A stretch of DNA of 64,000 nt from Alphaproteobacteria bacterium US3C007 (lineage in GTDB: Bacteria > Pseudomonadota > Alphaproteobacteria > Rhodobacterales > Rhodobacteraceae), in assembly GCA_034423775.1 (NCBI GenBank), contig CP139918.1:1922001-1986000 (forward strand). The letters run 5' to 3'. This document shows positions 55,111-64,000 of this stretch, one piece after another. The position numbers and the translations under genes were made by a program. How positions within the stretch are numbered: position 1 is the first letter of the stretch; each line of letters begins with the position of its first letter. Below the pieces are notes generated by a model that saw nothing but the letters and a program-made list of their open reading frames with translations, did not search any database and was not told the DNA's origin.

Positions 55111-56209
55111 CCCGGTCTCCTGACCCGCGCAAGGCGATAAACAGCCGTTCAATCGGCATCCGTACCATGTTATCCAGCGCGCCAGTGAATAAGATAACCA
55201 AGGCTTGGATCACCACGATTAACTCGCGTGGGATCGATGTCCAAAGCGCCAATTCGGCGCCGCCTTGATATAAGAATCCAAATAAGATTGAGGCGAGCAC
55301 CACGCCAAAAGGATGGCTGCGCCCCATCAAAGCGACGGCGATGCCGATAAAGCCCGCGCCCTCGGTGGCGTTTAAAATCAAACGCTCTGCTTCTCCTAAA
55401 GTTGTATTCACAGCCATCAAACCGGCCAGCCCACCAGAAATAAGCATTGTTAAAACAGTAATTTTAACTGGATTAATTCCTGCATATTGCGCGGCCGTAT
55501 CCGAATGGCCAAACGCTCTGAGCGCGTAGCCCAACCGAGTGCGCCAAATTAAAACCCAAACAAAAACTGCCGCGGCAAGAGCCAGCAGCAAGCTGATATT
55601 GGCTGGCGCTGATTTTGAAAATTGTATGCCCAGCGGCATCAGTAGATCATGCAAGGTTGGCAAATGCGTAGGTTCTGGAAACGAGGCTGTTGCCGGATCC
55701 ATTGCGCCGACAGGACGCAAAATGCTGACCAGAAGATAGTTGAGTAGAGCCGCGGCCATGAAATTAAACATAATCGTCGTAATTACGATATGGCTGCCGC
55801 GTTTGGCTTGTAAAATTGCCGGTATCAAGGCCCATAATGCGCCAAACACAGCCCCGCCTATGCTGCAGAATATCAGCGCCAATGACCAATGTGGCCAGGG
55901 AATAAATAAGGCCATCAACGCCACGCCTAAGCCGCCGATCATGGCTTGGCCTTCGCCGCCAATATTAAACATTTTGGCGTGAAACGCCACGGAGACCGCC
56001 AGGCCGGTAAACATGAAATTTGTGGCGTAATATAACGTGTAGCCCCAGCCATAGGTGGAGCCAAGCGCGCCCGACACCATCATTTTCACGGCGGCCACCG
56101 GGTCTTCTCCGATCGCCATGATCACCAAGGCAGAAATCGCCGCTGCCAACAGCAACGAAATCAACGGCACCAACACTACATCGGCCCAAGCTGGCATTTT
56201 TTCCATCAT
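55103..56209 (-). CDS. Nucleoside ABC transporter permease 1 (BMP-family system)
   Basis: The 368-residue permease has eight to ten helices and the coupling segment RAFGHSDTAAQYAGINPVKI near residue 228. It pairs with the second permease to form the channel. It begins MMEKMPAWADVVLVPLISLL. Its ATG overlaps the ATPase gene stop as ATGA at 56206-56209. NupP/YufP-type proteins take up nucleosides or deoxynucleosides, but the exact substrate is not visible. Confidence 0.85.
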   Translation of the reverse strand: MMEKMPAWADVVLVPLISLLLAAAISALVIMAIGEDPVAAVKMMVSGALGSTYGWGYTLYYATNFMFTGLAVSVAFHAKMFNIGGEGQAMIGGLGVALMALFIPWPHWSLALIFCSIGGAVFGALWALIPAILQAKRGSHIVITTIMFNFMAAALLNYLLVSILRPVGAMDPATASFPEPTHLPTLHDLLMPLGIQFSKSAPANISLLLALAAAVFVWVLIWRTRLGYALRAFGHSDTAAQYAGINPVKITVLTMLISGGLAGLMAVNTTLGEAERLILNATEGAGFIGIAVALMGRSHPFGVVLASILFGFLYQGGAELALWTSIPRELIVVIQALVILFTGALDNMVRMPIERLFIALRGSGDRDG

Positions 56210-57747
56210 GCCACCTCTTCGGTAATGCCGGCCATCAAAAGCCCCAATTCTTTTTCATTGGTCTCGTTTGGAAGGCGCTCGCCCATAATCTGCCCATCAA
56301 ACATCACCGCAATCCGATCTGACAATGACATGATCTCTTCTAGCTCGACAGAAACCAGTAAAATCGCTTTGCCTCGCTCGCGCAGCGTCATGATTTGTTG
56401 GTGAATGAACTCGATGGCGCCGATATCCACACCCCGTGTGGGCTGACCAACCAATAAAATATCTGGGTCCCGCTCAATTTCGCGCGCCAAAACCAATTTT
56501 TGCTGATTGCCGCCGCTGAAACTTTTTGCCGTTAAATTGTGATTTGGTGGCCGTACGTCAAAGCGCTGCATCTTTTCGCTGGCATCTTGTTTGATCGCCG
56601 CATTGTTCATAAAAATACCGGATTGGTATTTTTCATCGGTATGATAGCCGAAGGCAATATTTTCCCAAGCGGCGAAATCCATAATCAGCCCTTCGCGCTG
56701 CCGATCTTCTGGCACATGGGCAATGCCATGTTTGCGACGGCTTTGCCCATCGGCATTCTGCCCAGTGATATCAATGGGCGCACCATTGACTAATATCTGC
56801 CCCTGCGCTGTGCGATAGCCGCCCAAAACCTCTAAAAGCTCTGATTGGCCGTTGCCCGCCACCCCGGCAATGCCAAGAATTTCTCCGGCTCTGATATTAA
56901 AGCTGACGCCTTTCAGGCGCAGCACACCGGCCTCGTCTGTGACCTGCAGGTTTTTCACATGCAACAGCTCTTTGCCGGGCTGCGCTGCGGATTTATCAAT
57001 ACGAAGCAAAACCTTGCGCCCGACCATTAGCTCGGCCAGTTGCTCGGGATTGGTATCGGCTGTTTTAACCGTTGCGGTCATTTCGCCGCGGCGCATTACC
57101 GAAACCGTATCTGTGATGTCCATAATCTCGCGCAATTTATGGGTGATCAGGATGATCGTTTTGCCTTCGTCGCGCAGGCGTTTTAAAATGCGGAAGAGCT
57201 GATCGGCTTCCGACGGGGTTAACACGCCGGTCGGCTCGTCCAAGATCAAAATATTGGCCTGACGGTATAAGGCTTTCAGGATTTCAACGCGCTGTTGATG
57301 GCCCACCGAAAGCTCTTCAACGATGGCATCCGGATCAACGTTCATCTCGTAATCGCGCGCCAAAGAGAGCAGGCTTTCGCGGGCTTTGGCCAGCGACGGG
57401 CGCAACATCGCGCCGTCTTCCGCACCAAGGATAATGTTTTCCAAAACCGAAAAATTTGGCACCAGTTTGAAATGTTGAAACACCATCCCGATACCCGCGG
57501 CTATTGCCGCTTGGCTGTCTGGGATTTGGGTCTGGTGTCCAGCGATGAACACCTCGCCTTTATCCGCCTTATAAAATCCATAAAGAATTGACATAAGCGT
57601 GGATTTTCCCGCGCCATTTTCGCCAATAATCCCATGTATTGTTCCGGGCATTACCCGAACTGAGATATCTTTATTAGCTTGGATATTGCCAAACGACTTT
57701 GAGACCGCCACAAGTTCTATGGCTGGTATATCATTTTTTATATTCAT
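56206..57747 (-). CDS. Nucleoside ABC transporter ATPase with two ATP-binding domains
   Basis: The 513-residue protein holds two ABC cassettes. The first has Walker A GENGAGKSTLM near residue 39 and signature LSVGHQQRVEIL near 145. The second has a degenerate P-loop GVAGNGQSELLEVL near 296 and signature FSGGNQQKLVLARE near 405. This RbsA/YufO arrangement is usual for BMP-family importers. The changed second P-loop (no GKS) is normal in the group. It follows bmpA after 48 bases that carry a perfect hairpin. Confidence 0.9.
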   Translation of the reverse strand: MNIKNDIPAIELVAVSKSFGNIQANKDISVRVMPGTIHGIIGENGAGKSTLMSILYGFYKADKGEVFIAGHQTQIPDSQAAIAAGIGMVFQHFKLVPNFSVLENIILGAEDGAMLRPSLAKARESLLSLARDYEMNVDPDAIVEELSVGHQQRVEILKALYRQANILILDEPTGVLTPSEADQLFRILKRLRDEGKTIILITHKLREIMDITDTVSVMRRGEMTATVKTADTNPEQLAELMVGRKVLLRIDKSAAQPGKELLHVKNLQVTDEAGVLRLKGVSFNIRAGEILGIAGVAGNGQSELLEVLGGYRTAQGQILVNGAPIDITGQNADGQSRRKHGIAHVPEDRQREGLIMDFAAWENIAFGYHTDEKYQSGIFMNNAAIKQDASEKMQRFDVRPPNHNLTAKSFSGGNQQKLVLAREIERDPDILLVGQPTRGVDIGAIEFIHQQIMTLRERGKAILLVSVELEEIMSLSDRIAVMFDGQIMGERLPNETNEKELGLLMAGITEEVA

Positions 57748-57758
57748 AAAATTAGGTA

Positions 57759-57780
57759 CCGTGCAGATTTATCTGCACGG
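57759..57780 (-). terminator. Hairpin between the binding-protein and ATPase genes
   Basis: CCGTGCAGAT and ATCTGCACGG pair exactly over ten bases with a two-base loop. On the minus strand only a weak T run follows. It is more likely a partial terminator or an mRNA-end stabiliser that raises binding-protein output. Confidence 0.55.
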
Positions 57781-57795
57781 CTTTCTTAAGACAAC

Positions 57796-58785
57796 TTACA
57801 TACCTGGGCATGTATTGTCTGAGCTGAAAAGATGTACGGTAGTTGATCCTGATATGATGGCGTCAGACGCTGCTTCTGCTGCCGCTTTCATTTCTGCTGA
57901 GATCAAGCTTTCATTATGCTCATCCATCGCATAGCCAACGCCACCATCAGCCAAGGCCATCACGTTGAAGCCAGTCGTCAGATCGTTTCCAGCTTTGAAA
58001 GCGTCGTAAACACCGTTATCAACCCGTTTGAGCATAGATGTCAAAACGGATCCAGGATGAAGATGATTTTGATTTTTATCAACACCAATTCCTAAAATTC
58101 CTAAATCGGCGGCTGTTTGAAGAACGCCAACGCCTGTGCCGCCCGCGGCATGATAGATCACATCGGCACCCTGGCTGGCTTGAGCACGGGTTAATTCAGA
58201 TCCCTTCACGGGGTCATTCCAAGCCGTTGGTGTGGTTCCGGTCATATTCCAAAGGATTTTTAGGTCTGGATTGACTGATTTAGCACCTTGAACAAATCCG
58301 CAGCCAAAATCAGATATGAATGGAAGATCCATTCCGCCAATGAAACCCAGAGTGTTCGTTTTTGTTGCATAAGCAGCTAAAACACCCACAATATACGAAC
58401 CTTGCTCGGCGGCGAATAGCATGCTTTGTACATTGGGCGCATCAACTACGCCATCAGTAATAGCGAACTTTGTGTCTGGATAATCTTTAGCGACTTCACT
58501 CAGAACGGTTGCAAACGCAAACCCATTGGCAACGATCGGGTTGTATCCCGCTTCGGCAAATCGTCTAAGTGCCTGTTCGCGCTGTGCTTCTGATTGCAGT
58601 TCAATTTCAGCAAATGACCCGCCGGTTTCTTCTGCCCAGCGTTCTGCGCCAGAGAAAGCGGCTTCATTGAAGGAAGCGTCAAATTTCCCGCCCAAGTCAA
58701 AAATCAGCGCAGGATCCGCCAGTGCTGCGCCAGCTGTTAATGCAAGCGCCGCGGTCGCGCCTAAAAATCTTTGTATAATCGTCAT
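57796..58785 (-). CDS. BMP-family nucleoside-binding protein
   Basis: From ATG 58785 (GGGGAGACATCC upstream) the 329-residue precursor has a signal peptide ending about AALADP. It then shows the BMP fold with FDLGGKFDASFNEAAFSGAE, GFIGGMDLPFI and YHAAGGTGVGVL, typical of BmpA/PnrA/NupN. It binds a nucleoside or related base for the ABC importer encoded downstream. The mature protein ends with a cysteine-containing tail (DNTCPGM). It is first in the operon. The longer frame to 58860 has no signal peptide at its start and is rejected. Confidence 0.88.
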   Translation of the reverse strand: MTIIQRFLGATAALALTAGAALADPALIFDLGGKFDASFNEAAFSGAERWAEETGGSFAEIELQSEAQREQALRRFAEAGYNPIVANGFAFATVLSEVAKDYPDTKFAITDGVVDAPNVQSMLFAAEQGSYIVGVLAAYATKTNTLGFIGGMDLPFISDFGCGFVQGAKSVNPDLKILWNMTGTTPTAWNDPVKGSELTRAQASQGADVIYHAAGGTGVGVLQTAADLGILGIGVDKNQNHLHPGSVLTSMLKRVDNGVYDAFKAGNDLTTGFNVMALADGGVGYAMDEHNESLISAEMKAAAEAASDAIISGSTTVHLFSSDNTCPGM

Positions 58786-58931
58786 GGATGTCTCCCCATC
58801 TTGTGTTTGTGTCCAAAGGAAAAGCAGAACGCGTTGCCTTACTCTAAGATCATCCATCATTAAGGACGAAACTCTTTGCTAGGGTCAACCGATTTTTCTG
58901 CAAACCAATATAAAACCAATGATAAAATGCG

Positions 58932-59363
58932 CTAAGCCAAAGTTTTCGCCAGAACCAAAGCATCTTCGCGGGTGCCATTCATTTTGCGGTAATAGGCTTT
59001 GCGCAAGCCTTGCTCTGCGTAACCGCATTGTTGATATAGTGCGCGCGCGGCGGTATTTTCGGCGCCAACTTCCAAAAAACAGTTTTTGGCACCGCGCTGG
59101 CGTGCAGCTTCTTCAAAAAGCTGCAAATAGGTTTTCCCCAATCCTTGCTTTCGCTGCGCCTGTGATACGATGAGCAGCAGCAATTCGGCCTCGGTATGTA
59201 TGACCCTTCCCAGCGCGAAGCCATAGTCTTGCTTGATCAGCAGAGAATTTTCTGCGGCGCAAAGCTGGGCGAATTCCTGCGCTGTCCAAGGGCGTTGTTC
59301 AAGCCCTGATTGCGCGTGAAGTTTGGCCATATCTGACGGCTGCAAGATGGTATTCTGTTGCAT
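58932..59363 (-). CDS. rimI: Ribosomal-protein-alanine N-acetyltransferase family (RimI)
   Basis: The 143-residue GNAT enzyme has the acetyl-CoA loop QRKQGLGKTYLQLF near residues 69-82, FLEVGAENTAARALYQQCGY near 95-114 and the final YYRKMNGTREDALVL. Its place after tsaB is the common bacterial order and supports RimI. It acetylates the N-terminus of a ribosomal protein or another target. The tsaB stop is 14 bases upstream, so they are in one operon with nfuA. Confidence 0.85.
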   Translation of the reverse strand: MQQNTILQPSDMAKLHAQSGLEQRPWTAQEFAQLCAAENSLLIKQDYGFALGRVIHTEAELLLLIVSQAQRKQGLGKTYLQLFEEAARQRGAKNCFLEVGAENTAARALYQQCGYAEQGLRKAYYRKMNGTREDALVLAKTLA

Positions 59364-59377
59364 TTAGCCCGTCAAAC

Positions 59378-59986
59378 TCAGGACGCGTTCGGCTGCAGGA
59401 TCTTCGGTCCGGGATTGCGGCTTGGCGCGGCATCTGCAGGTTGTACGTATAAAGGGGCAGGGGGCGTTACGGTTTTCACATCCCTTTGGGCGGCAATGCG
59501 CGCTATGTTTGCGACCAGTAGATCTGGCTTTGGCCGATAGAGCACTGGGATCGGGCTAGTGGCCAGGGTCGGCGCATCACTCATTTGAGGGGCAGCCTGC
59601 AAATTTGCGCTGCTGAGCGTGTAAAACTGGTCTCGGATGGCTTGTATTGCGATTAGGGTTTCTTTGGCTTTATCCTCTATGCTGGCCTCAAAGCTGTTGA
59701 CGCCGATCACAGGGCAACCCAAAGACACGCCCAGCCCTCGGGCCAAGCTGATGGAAATACGGATGCCGGTAAAGTTACCAGGCCCAAGGCCGACGCCAAT
59801 GCGGCCAATTTTGTATAAGCTAGTTTGCGTTTCGGCCAATAGGGTTTGTATAAGTGGAACTAAGGCTTCGGCTTGACCTTTTTGCATTGCTTCAAATCTG
59901 GTGCCGAGGATCACGCCATTGCAAAGCAAAGCGGCCGCGCAATGCGCGGCCGATGTATCAAAAGCGAGAACCGTTTGATCAACCAC
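59378..59986 (-). CDS. tsaB: TsaB: tRNA threonylcarbamoyladenosine biosynthesis protein
   Basis: The 202-residue protein has the actin-like start VLAFDTSAAHCAAALL and the family motif GLGPGNFTGIRISISLARGLG near residues 67-87. TsaB is the essential scaffold that activates TsaD for t6A modification of tRNAs reading ANN codons. It overlaps the nfuA end by eight bases (59979-59986). Length is slightly short at the C-terminal half but within the alphaproteobacterial range. Confidence 0.88.
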   Translation of the reverse strand: MVDQTVLAFDTSAAHCAAALLCNGVILGTRFEAMQKGQAEALVPLIQTLLAETQTSLYKIGRIGVGLGPGNFTGIRISISLARGLGVSLGCPVIGVNSFEASIEDKAKETLIAIQAIRDQFYTLSSANLQAAPQMSDAPTLATSPIPVLYRPKPDLLVANIARIAAQRDVKTVTPPAPLYVQPADAAPSRNPGPKILQPNAS

Positions 59987-60539
59987 CGACAGGGCGCACT
60001 TCAGTGACCTCGGGAATATAATGGCGGAGCAGATTTTCGATTCCCATTTTCAACGTCATGGTTGACGATGGGCAGCCCGCGCAAGCACCTTGCATTTGCA
60101 AATACACAATCCCACGTTCAAATCCGTAAAATGTGATGTCACCGCCATCTTGCGCCACAGCAGGGCGAACGCGACTGTCCAGCAGTTCTTTGATCTGCCC
60201 CACAATAACTTCATCTTCTCCGCTATGTTCAGCATGGCCCGAGCCTAGCCCCTCATCCGTCATCACAGCATCACCCGACTGAAAATGCTCCATGATTGCG
60301 CCCAGCAAAGCCGGCTTTACGTGGTCCCAATTGACCGCATCCTCTTTGGTGATGGTGATGAAATCGCGCCCCAGAAAAACGCCTGTTACGCCGTCAACCG
60401 CAAAAATACGTAGCACTAAAGGCGATTTTTCGGCGCCCTCATTGCTGGGAAAATCAGCCGTCCCCGCTTCTAAGACGGTTTGCCCGGGCAAGAATTTTAA
60501 TGTTGCGGGATTGGGGGTGGATTCGGTTTGGATAAACAT
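59979..60539 (-). CDS. nfuA: NfuA-type iron-sulfur carrier (NifU C-terminal domain)
   Basis: The 186-residue protein has the Nfu_N domain (MFIQTESTPNPATLKFLPG) and, at about residues 105-180, the NifU C-terminal domain with the cluster-binding CAGCPSSTMTLKMGIEN. It carries a 4Fe-4S cluster between two monomers and delivers it to target enzymes under iron or oxygen stress. It heads the nfuA-tsaB-rimI operon. An Irr-type iron box lies 56 bases upstream of its ATG. Confidence 0.9.
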   Translation of the reverse strand: MFIQTESTPNPATLKFLPGQTVLEAGTADFPSNEGAEKSPLVLRIFAVDGVTGVFLGRDFITITKEDAVNWDHVKPALLGAIMEHFQSGDAVMTDEGLGSGHAEHSGEDEVIVGQIKELLDSRVRPAVAQDGGDITFYGFERGIVYLQMQGACAGCPSSTMTLKMGIENLLRHYIPEVTEVRPVGG

Positions 60540-60594
60540 TTTGAGCGCCTCTCTTCTGGCTCTTTATATGGAGAGCCGCGGCGTTTTGTCAATG

Positions 60595-60611
60595 TTTAGA
60601 ATCGTTCTAAT
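60595..60611. promoter_or_regulatory. Irr-type iron box (ICE) upstream of nfuA
   Basis: TTTAGAA, three bases, TTCTAAT at 60595-60611 matches the iron control element TTTAGAA-N3-TTCTAAA at all but the last base. It stands 56 bases from the nfuA start. In Alphaproteobacteria the Irr protein binds such sites in iron limitation. Confidence 0.65.
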
Positions 60612-61010
60612 TTAATTCCATACCGGCTCTATAAATTTCCAAAGAATGCCAAATATTTTTAAACTTCACAACTTTTTCGTAAGCGTTGGAGCTAAGCCGT
60701 TTTTATAAATCAACCGTGTCGTTGCGCATGAGGGACTAAGGCCGTGCAAAATTATTTGCTTGTACGACAAACATCACGCGCTTGCCGCCTCGCCGGCCGA
60801 TTTGTTCTTTTTGCTGCGGGAAGAGGCTGCCGCAAACAGCAGATTGCAACCACAAGCGCGGGGCGGCTTAAGCAACGTGCACTCCTTAGAGGGGCTACAC
60901 GCACGTCTTGCATCAGCTTAAATAGCAGGTTTTTTGCAAAATAAACGATGTCTGAATGACAACCAGGACTCAATATTCCAATGAGCGCGATGGTGAGGCG
61001 CGTTCTGGCT
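60612..61010. other. Intergenic region of about 400 bases with no firm gene
   Basis: Three overlapping plus-strand frames run through 60709-60944, none with a good start, ribosome site and known family together. One of them, open from 60709 to about 60920, has the most natural composition but would need a TTG start. A small TGCGG/CCGCA hairpin is present. No tRNA fold was seen. Confidence 0.35.
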
Positions 61011-61466
61011 TTAGGTAATTGCTTCGAGTCGCTCTTTGGATAAATCCCCCGGAACAATGGTCATTGGGATGGGCAAAGAGCCTGCGTTTTTGGTCAGCTG
61101 CGTCACAAGCGGGCCGGGGCCTTTTTTATCCGTGCCTGCGCCCAGAACCAACACGCCGATTTCAGGATCATCCTTAACTTGCGCCAAAATCTCTTGAATC
61201 GGTTCACCTTCACGGATCACCAATTCAGGATCTATGCCCTGCCGATCGCGCATCCATTTGGCGAAGACTTCAAAATGCACTTCAATGCGTTCACGCGCTT
61301 CGCTGCGCATGATATCGCTGACGCCGATCCAATGGTTGAATTCTTCAGGTGGGATCACGGCCAGCACTTCAACGCCGCCACCGGTTCGCGCAGCGCGCAT
61401 GGCCGCGAAGCGCATTGCGTTCAGACATTCTTGACTGTCGTCGAGTATTAGCAAAAACTTACGCAT
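61011..61466 (-). CDS. Universal stress protein, UspA family
   Basis: The 151-residue single-domain protein has the UspA fold, with LLILDDSQECLNAMRFAAMR at the start and the nucleotide-site pattern VLGAGTDKKGPGPLVTQLTK, ending in the strand IPMTIVPGDLS. The ATP-type G-x-x-G-x9-G-[ST] motif is only partly kept (GAGTDKKGPGP), so ATP binding is uncertain. It is a single gene with no clear partner. Confidence 0.82.
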   Translation of the reverse strand: MRKFLLILDDSQECLNAMRFAAMRAARTGGGVEVLAVIPPEEFNHWIGVSDIMRSEARERIEVHFEVFAKWMRDRQGIDPELVIREGEPIQEILAQVKDDPEIGVLVLGAGTDKKGPGPLVTQLTKNAGSLPIPMTIVPGDLSKERLEAIT

Positions 61467-61558
61467 CTATGTGATCTCCTCAGCTGCATATGATGCGCGA
61501 AGGCGCCATCCAACGCAAGGTTGATTTCAGCAGCCTGCGCATTGTTGCGCAAAGGCGC

Positions 61559-62425
61559 TTAGGCCGAGGTTGATGAGGCCCAGTCCCAATAAGCCTCTTT
61601 AAGCTGCCCGGCAATCGGGCCGATTTGAAAATGTGTTTCTTCAATCGCGGTGACGGGTGTGATTTTTTGCATATTTCCGGTCATAAAAACTTCATCTGCG
61701 GCGTAAAAATCATCAAAACTCAAAACGGTTTCATGAATAGGAATGCCCATATCTTTTAAATGCGTGATATGACGCGCGCGCGTGATACCGGCTAAGAACG
61801 TGCCATTTGGCGCCGGAGTAAACACCTCGCCATCGCGCGCCATGAAAATATTTGCCGTGGCAGTTTCTGCCACATTGCCCATAGCATCTGCAACCAACGC
61901 ATTGCTGAACCCGTTGCGGCGCGCTTCTACCAGCATGCGCGCATTATTAGGATAGAGACAGCCAGCTTTTGCATTTACAACGGCGCTTTCTAAAATAGGC
62001 CTGCGAAATTGCGTGCGCCCCAAGGTTGCGCTGGTTTTGGGGGCTGCAAAGGGGATTTCTTCAAGCGAAATGGCAAAGCCTGTGGTGTCAGCGCTTGGAA
62101 CGATGGCCGTCAGATCCCCATCTATCCCCCAATACATGGGGCGAATATAAACCGCGGCGGATGTCGCGTAGCTCGCAAGCCCTTCCCAGATCAGGGCTTT
62201 CATCTCAGAAACACTATATGTTGGGGTGAGCATTAGGGCCTTTGCTGACGCGTTTACCCGCGCACAATGCGCCTCCAAATCGGGGACAACCCCGTTAAAA
62301 TAGCGTGCCCCATCGAAGACGCCTGAGCCCAACCAAGCCCCATGGTCGGCAGCTTTCATCACAGCAATATCGCCATCATGCCATTGGCCGTTGAAAAAGG
62401 TTTTTATGTTGCTGCCCGTTGCCAT
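61559..62425 (-). CDS. ilvE: Branched-chain amino-acid aminotransferase (class IV)
   Basis: From ATG 62425, behind AAGGAGG, the protein has 288 residues. It shows the fold-type IV features: FNGQWHDGDIAVMKAADHGAW near the start, the PLP lysine in NAKAGCLYPNNARML near residue 158, and GNVAETATANIFMARDGEVF near 185. It transfers amino groups between glutamate and the keto acids of leucine, isoleucine or valine. A longer frame to 62500 lacks a ribosome site. D-amino-acid transaminase and aminodeoxychorismate lyase are related, but motif spacing favours IlvE. Confidence 0.87.
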   Translation of the reverse strand: MATGSNIKTFFNGQWHDGDIAVMKAADHGAWLGSGVFDGARYFNGVVPDLEAHCARVNASAKALMLTPTYSVSEMKALIWEGLASYATSAAVYIRPMYWGIDGDLTAIVPSADTTGFAISLEEIPFAAPKTSATLGRTQFRRPILESAVVNAKAGCLYPNNARMLVEARRNGFSNALVADAMGNVAETATANIFMARDGEVFTPAPNGTFLAGITRARHITHLKDMGIPIHETVLSFDDFYAADEVFMTGNMQKITPVTAIEETHFQIGPIAGQLKEAYWDWASSTSA

Positions 62426-62589
62426 TGACCCCTCCTTTTGGATACCCCAGCTCACGACGAGGCATTCTTTATGGCACCCTGACAAAAGACGGGTTCGCAT
62501 GCAAGAGCCTGCCGAACCCTATTCGCGCGGCGTTAGTAAGACTGGGAAGTTTATGGGATTGCTTGCTTTGTGAGCGCAGGCAGCAGGGC

Positions 62590-63630
62590 TTAACTGCGCA
62601 GCAACCCCATAATATCATAAGTTTGGTTCAATATGGGCTGAGCAATTTTTCGAGCCCGCTCGGCCCCATTGGCCAATACACGGTCGATCTCGTCCGGTTC
62701 CTGCATCAACCGGTTCATTTCAGCCGAAATTGGTGAAAGCGTGGCGACCGCGCGGTCAATCAGCATTGGTTTGAACTCGGAAAATTGTCTGCCGCCAATG
62801 TCATTTAGAACCGCGTCAACGGATTGATCTTCCAAAGCGGCATAGATCGCCACCAAATTGCGCGCTTCGGGGCGATTTTCCAATCCGGCTTCTTCGGAAG
62901 GTAGGGCATCGGGGTCGGTTTTGGCTTTGCGGAATTTCTGGGCAATGCTGTCTGCATCATCGCTCATATTTATGCGGCTCAGGTCAGAAGGGTCTGATTT
63001 TGACATTTTTTTTGATCCGTCGCGTAAGCTCATCACGCGGGCCGCAGGCCCCCCGATCACCGGCTCGGTAATTGGAAAAAAATCCACCCCGAAATCATGG
63101 TTGAACTTGGTTGCAATATCTCTTGTTAATTCAAGATGTTGCTTTTGATCATCGCCCACGGGCACATGGGTTGCGTGATAGAGTAAAATATCTGCGGCCA
63201 TCAATGCGGGATATCCAAATAAGCCAAGCGATGCATTCTCTGCATTTTTTCCAGCTTTGTCTTTGAATTGGGTCATCCGCTTCATCCACCCCATGCGGGC
63301 GATACAATTGAAAATCCACCCCAATTGAGCATGTTCGGGAACTGCGGATTGATTAAATAAAATTGACTGCTCCGGTTTTAATCCGGCAGCAATAAAAAAC
63401 GCCGCCAATTCACGGGTGTTTTTGCGCAAGTTGGCCGGATCTTGCCAGACGGTCACCGCGTGTAGATCCACCATGCAATATAAGGATTCATGGTTGGGGC
63501 TTTGCATATGCACAAACCGCTTTACGGCGCCCAAATAATTGCCAAGCGTTAACCCGCCCGATGGCTGAACACCTGAAAAAACGCGCTTTTCAAATGGGCT
63601 TGGGGATGGTGTTTGAGCGGCATCCGACAT
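62590..63630 (-). CDS. trpS: Tryptophanyl-tRNA synthetase
   Basis: The 346-residue class-I synthetase has the HIGH-like stretch [18 protein letters not shown] near residues 19-36 and the KMSKS loop [13 protein letters not shown] near 206-218. It charges tRNA-Trp with tryptophan. Length and motifs are typical of the bacterial enzyme. It is divergent from the rhomboid gene across about 75 bases. Confidence 0.95.
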   Translation of the reverse strand: MSDAAQTPSPSPFEKRVFSGVQPSGGLTLGNYLGAVKRFVHMQSPNHESLYCMVDLHAVTVWQDPANLRKNTRELAAFFIAAGLKPEQSILFNQSAVPEHAQLGWIFNCIARMGWMKRMTQFKDKAGKNAENASLGLFGYPALMAADILLYHATHVPVGDDQKQHLELTRDIATKFNHDFGVDFFPITEPVIGGPAARVMSLRDGSKKMSKSDPSDLSRINMSDDADSIAQKFRKAKTDPDALPSEEAGLENRPEARNLVAIYAALEDQSVDAVLNDIGGRQFSEFKPMLIDRAVATLSPISAEMNRLMQEPDEIDRVLANGAERARKIAQPILNQTYDIMGLLRS

Positions 63631-63705
63631 AAGTGTTCTCCAAAGGGCAATCTACTGCGTGTCGATTAACTGCAGCTTCAAGGCCCGTCAAGCAAAGGGA
63701 GTGCG

Positions 63706-64000
63706 ATGTCTTTCAATCCGGAAACACCCAAAGCTGCGGCGTTGAACCCGATGCCGCCCGTCGTCATGGCGCTTTTTTTGATGATTGCGGGGGTAGAGGC
63801 CCTATTTGCCTTGGCATCGATTGGGGTTTTGGGTGAAGGGTTTGACGCCTCTTGGCGGTTTTTTGCGATTGAGCGCTATGGAATGAACACAAATCTTGTG
63901 TCATGGATGCGCGAAACTCAGGATTACGGCGCGGAACATTTGGTGCGCTTTGTTACGTTTTCCTTCTTGCATGCGTCTTTTATGCAGGCAGCGATCGCTT
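63706..64000 (+). CDS. Rhomboid-family intramembrane serine protease (5' part)
   Basis: From ATG 63706, behind AAAGGGAG, about 98 residues are present before the window ends. A hydrophobic helix (PPVVMALFLMIAGVEALFAL) and the loop HLVRFVTFSFLHASFMQAA match the first membrane segments and the L1 loop of alphaproteobacterial rhomboid proteases. Those enzymes cleave within membrane helices using a Ser-His pair. The catalytic residues lie beyond the window, so activity cannot be judged. Confidence 0.8.
   Translation, partial: MSFNPETPKAAALNPMPPVVMALFLMIAGVEALFALASIGVLGEGFDASWRFFAIERYGMNTNLVSWMRETQDYGAEHLVRFVTFSFLHASFMQAAIA

Noticed and set aside
60744..60944. A 66-codon basic frame from a GTG
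   Set aside because: It has no ribosome site, a very arginine-rich composition and two other overlapping frames. It is not supported as a gene.

Overview
The window looks like a chromosome segment of a marine alphaproteobacterium of the Rhodobacteraceae (Roseobacter clade). This rests on the protein families present: a complete sox cluster with SoxCD and SoxF, a SmoEFGK/MtlK polyol operon, an L-malyl-CoA lyase of the Mcl1 type, an ALAS-type HemA, a stand-alone SqrR-like ArsR repressor and an Irr-type iron box. The taxonomic placement is an inference from gene content, not from an rRNA gene. No rRNA, tRNA, CRISPR array, insertion sequence or prophage was recognised.

Layout. (1) Bases 1-2200 form a decayed strip: three broken reading frames around two tandem GFA-fold proteins. 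(2) 2.2-8.5 kb is a partial serine-cycle block: hydroxypyruvate reductase, both subunits of malate-CoA ligase and serine-glyoxylate aminotransferase on the minus strand. A LuxR-type regulator and malyl-CoA lyase are divergent on the plus strand. Together they interconvert glyoxylate, serine, hydroxypyruvate, malate and acetyl-CoA. (3) 8.9-13.2 kb has an M29 aminopeptidase, the threonine-to-glycine pair kbl-tdh and an XRE-cupin regulator. (4) 13.7-28.5 kb is a large polyol region. A SorC-type regulator, two short-chain dehydrogenases, a PfkB kinase and a lone GatZ/KbaZ protein are on the minus strand. On the plus strand are an ABC importer, a two-helix membrane protein, a zinc-type dehydrogenase, a HAD phosphatase, a mannitol-type dehydrogenase and xylulokinase. 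A putative structured RNA lies inside this operon. (5) 28.5-33 kb has a GMC oxidoreductase, a YkgJ-type cysteine-cluster protein and a TPR-methyltransferase fusion. (6) 33-49 kb is the thiosulfate-oxidation island. One operon reads soxS, a GlcG-type heme-binding protein, soxR and soxT leftward, and soxVWXYZA-soxB reads rightward. An embedded 5-aminolevulinate synthase follows, then a second YeeE/YedE permease, soxH and soxCDEF. Two strong, almost identically built SoxR-like operators stand before soxX and soxC. (7) 49-54 kb carries an aquaporin, a GMC pseudogene, a thioesterase, an SDR, and a TIGR02186-TauE/SafE pair that may export sulfite. (8) 54-59 kb is a BMP-family nucleoside ABC importer. 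(9) 59-64 kb is core genome: nfuA-tsaB-rimI behind an Irr-like box, a universal stress protein, a branched-chain aminotransferase, trpS and the start of a rhomboid protease gene.

The strongest candidates for new biology are the heme-supply gene inside the sox island together with its operator architecture, the altered metal site of SoxH, a threonine dehydrogenase that has lost its structural zinc cysteines, and the structured intergenic RNA in the polyol operon. All functions are read from sequence by eye; no database search was run.
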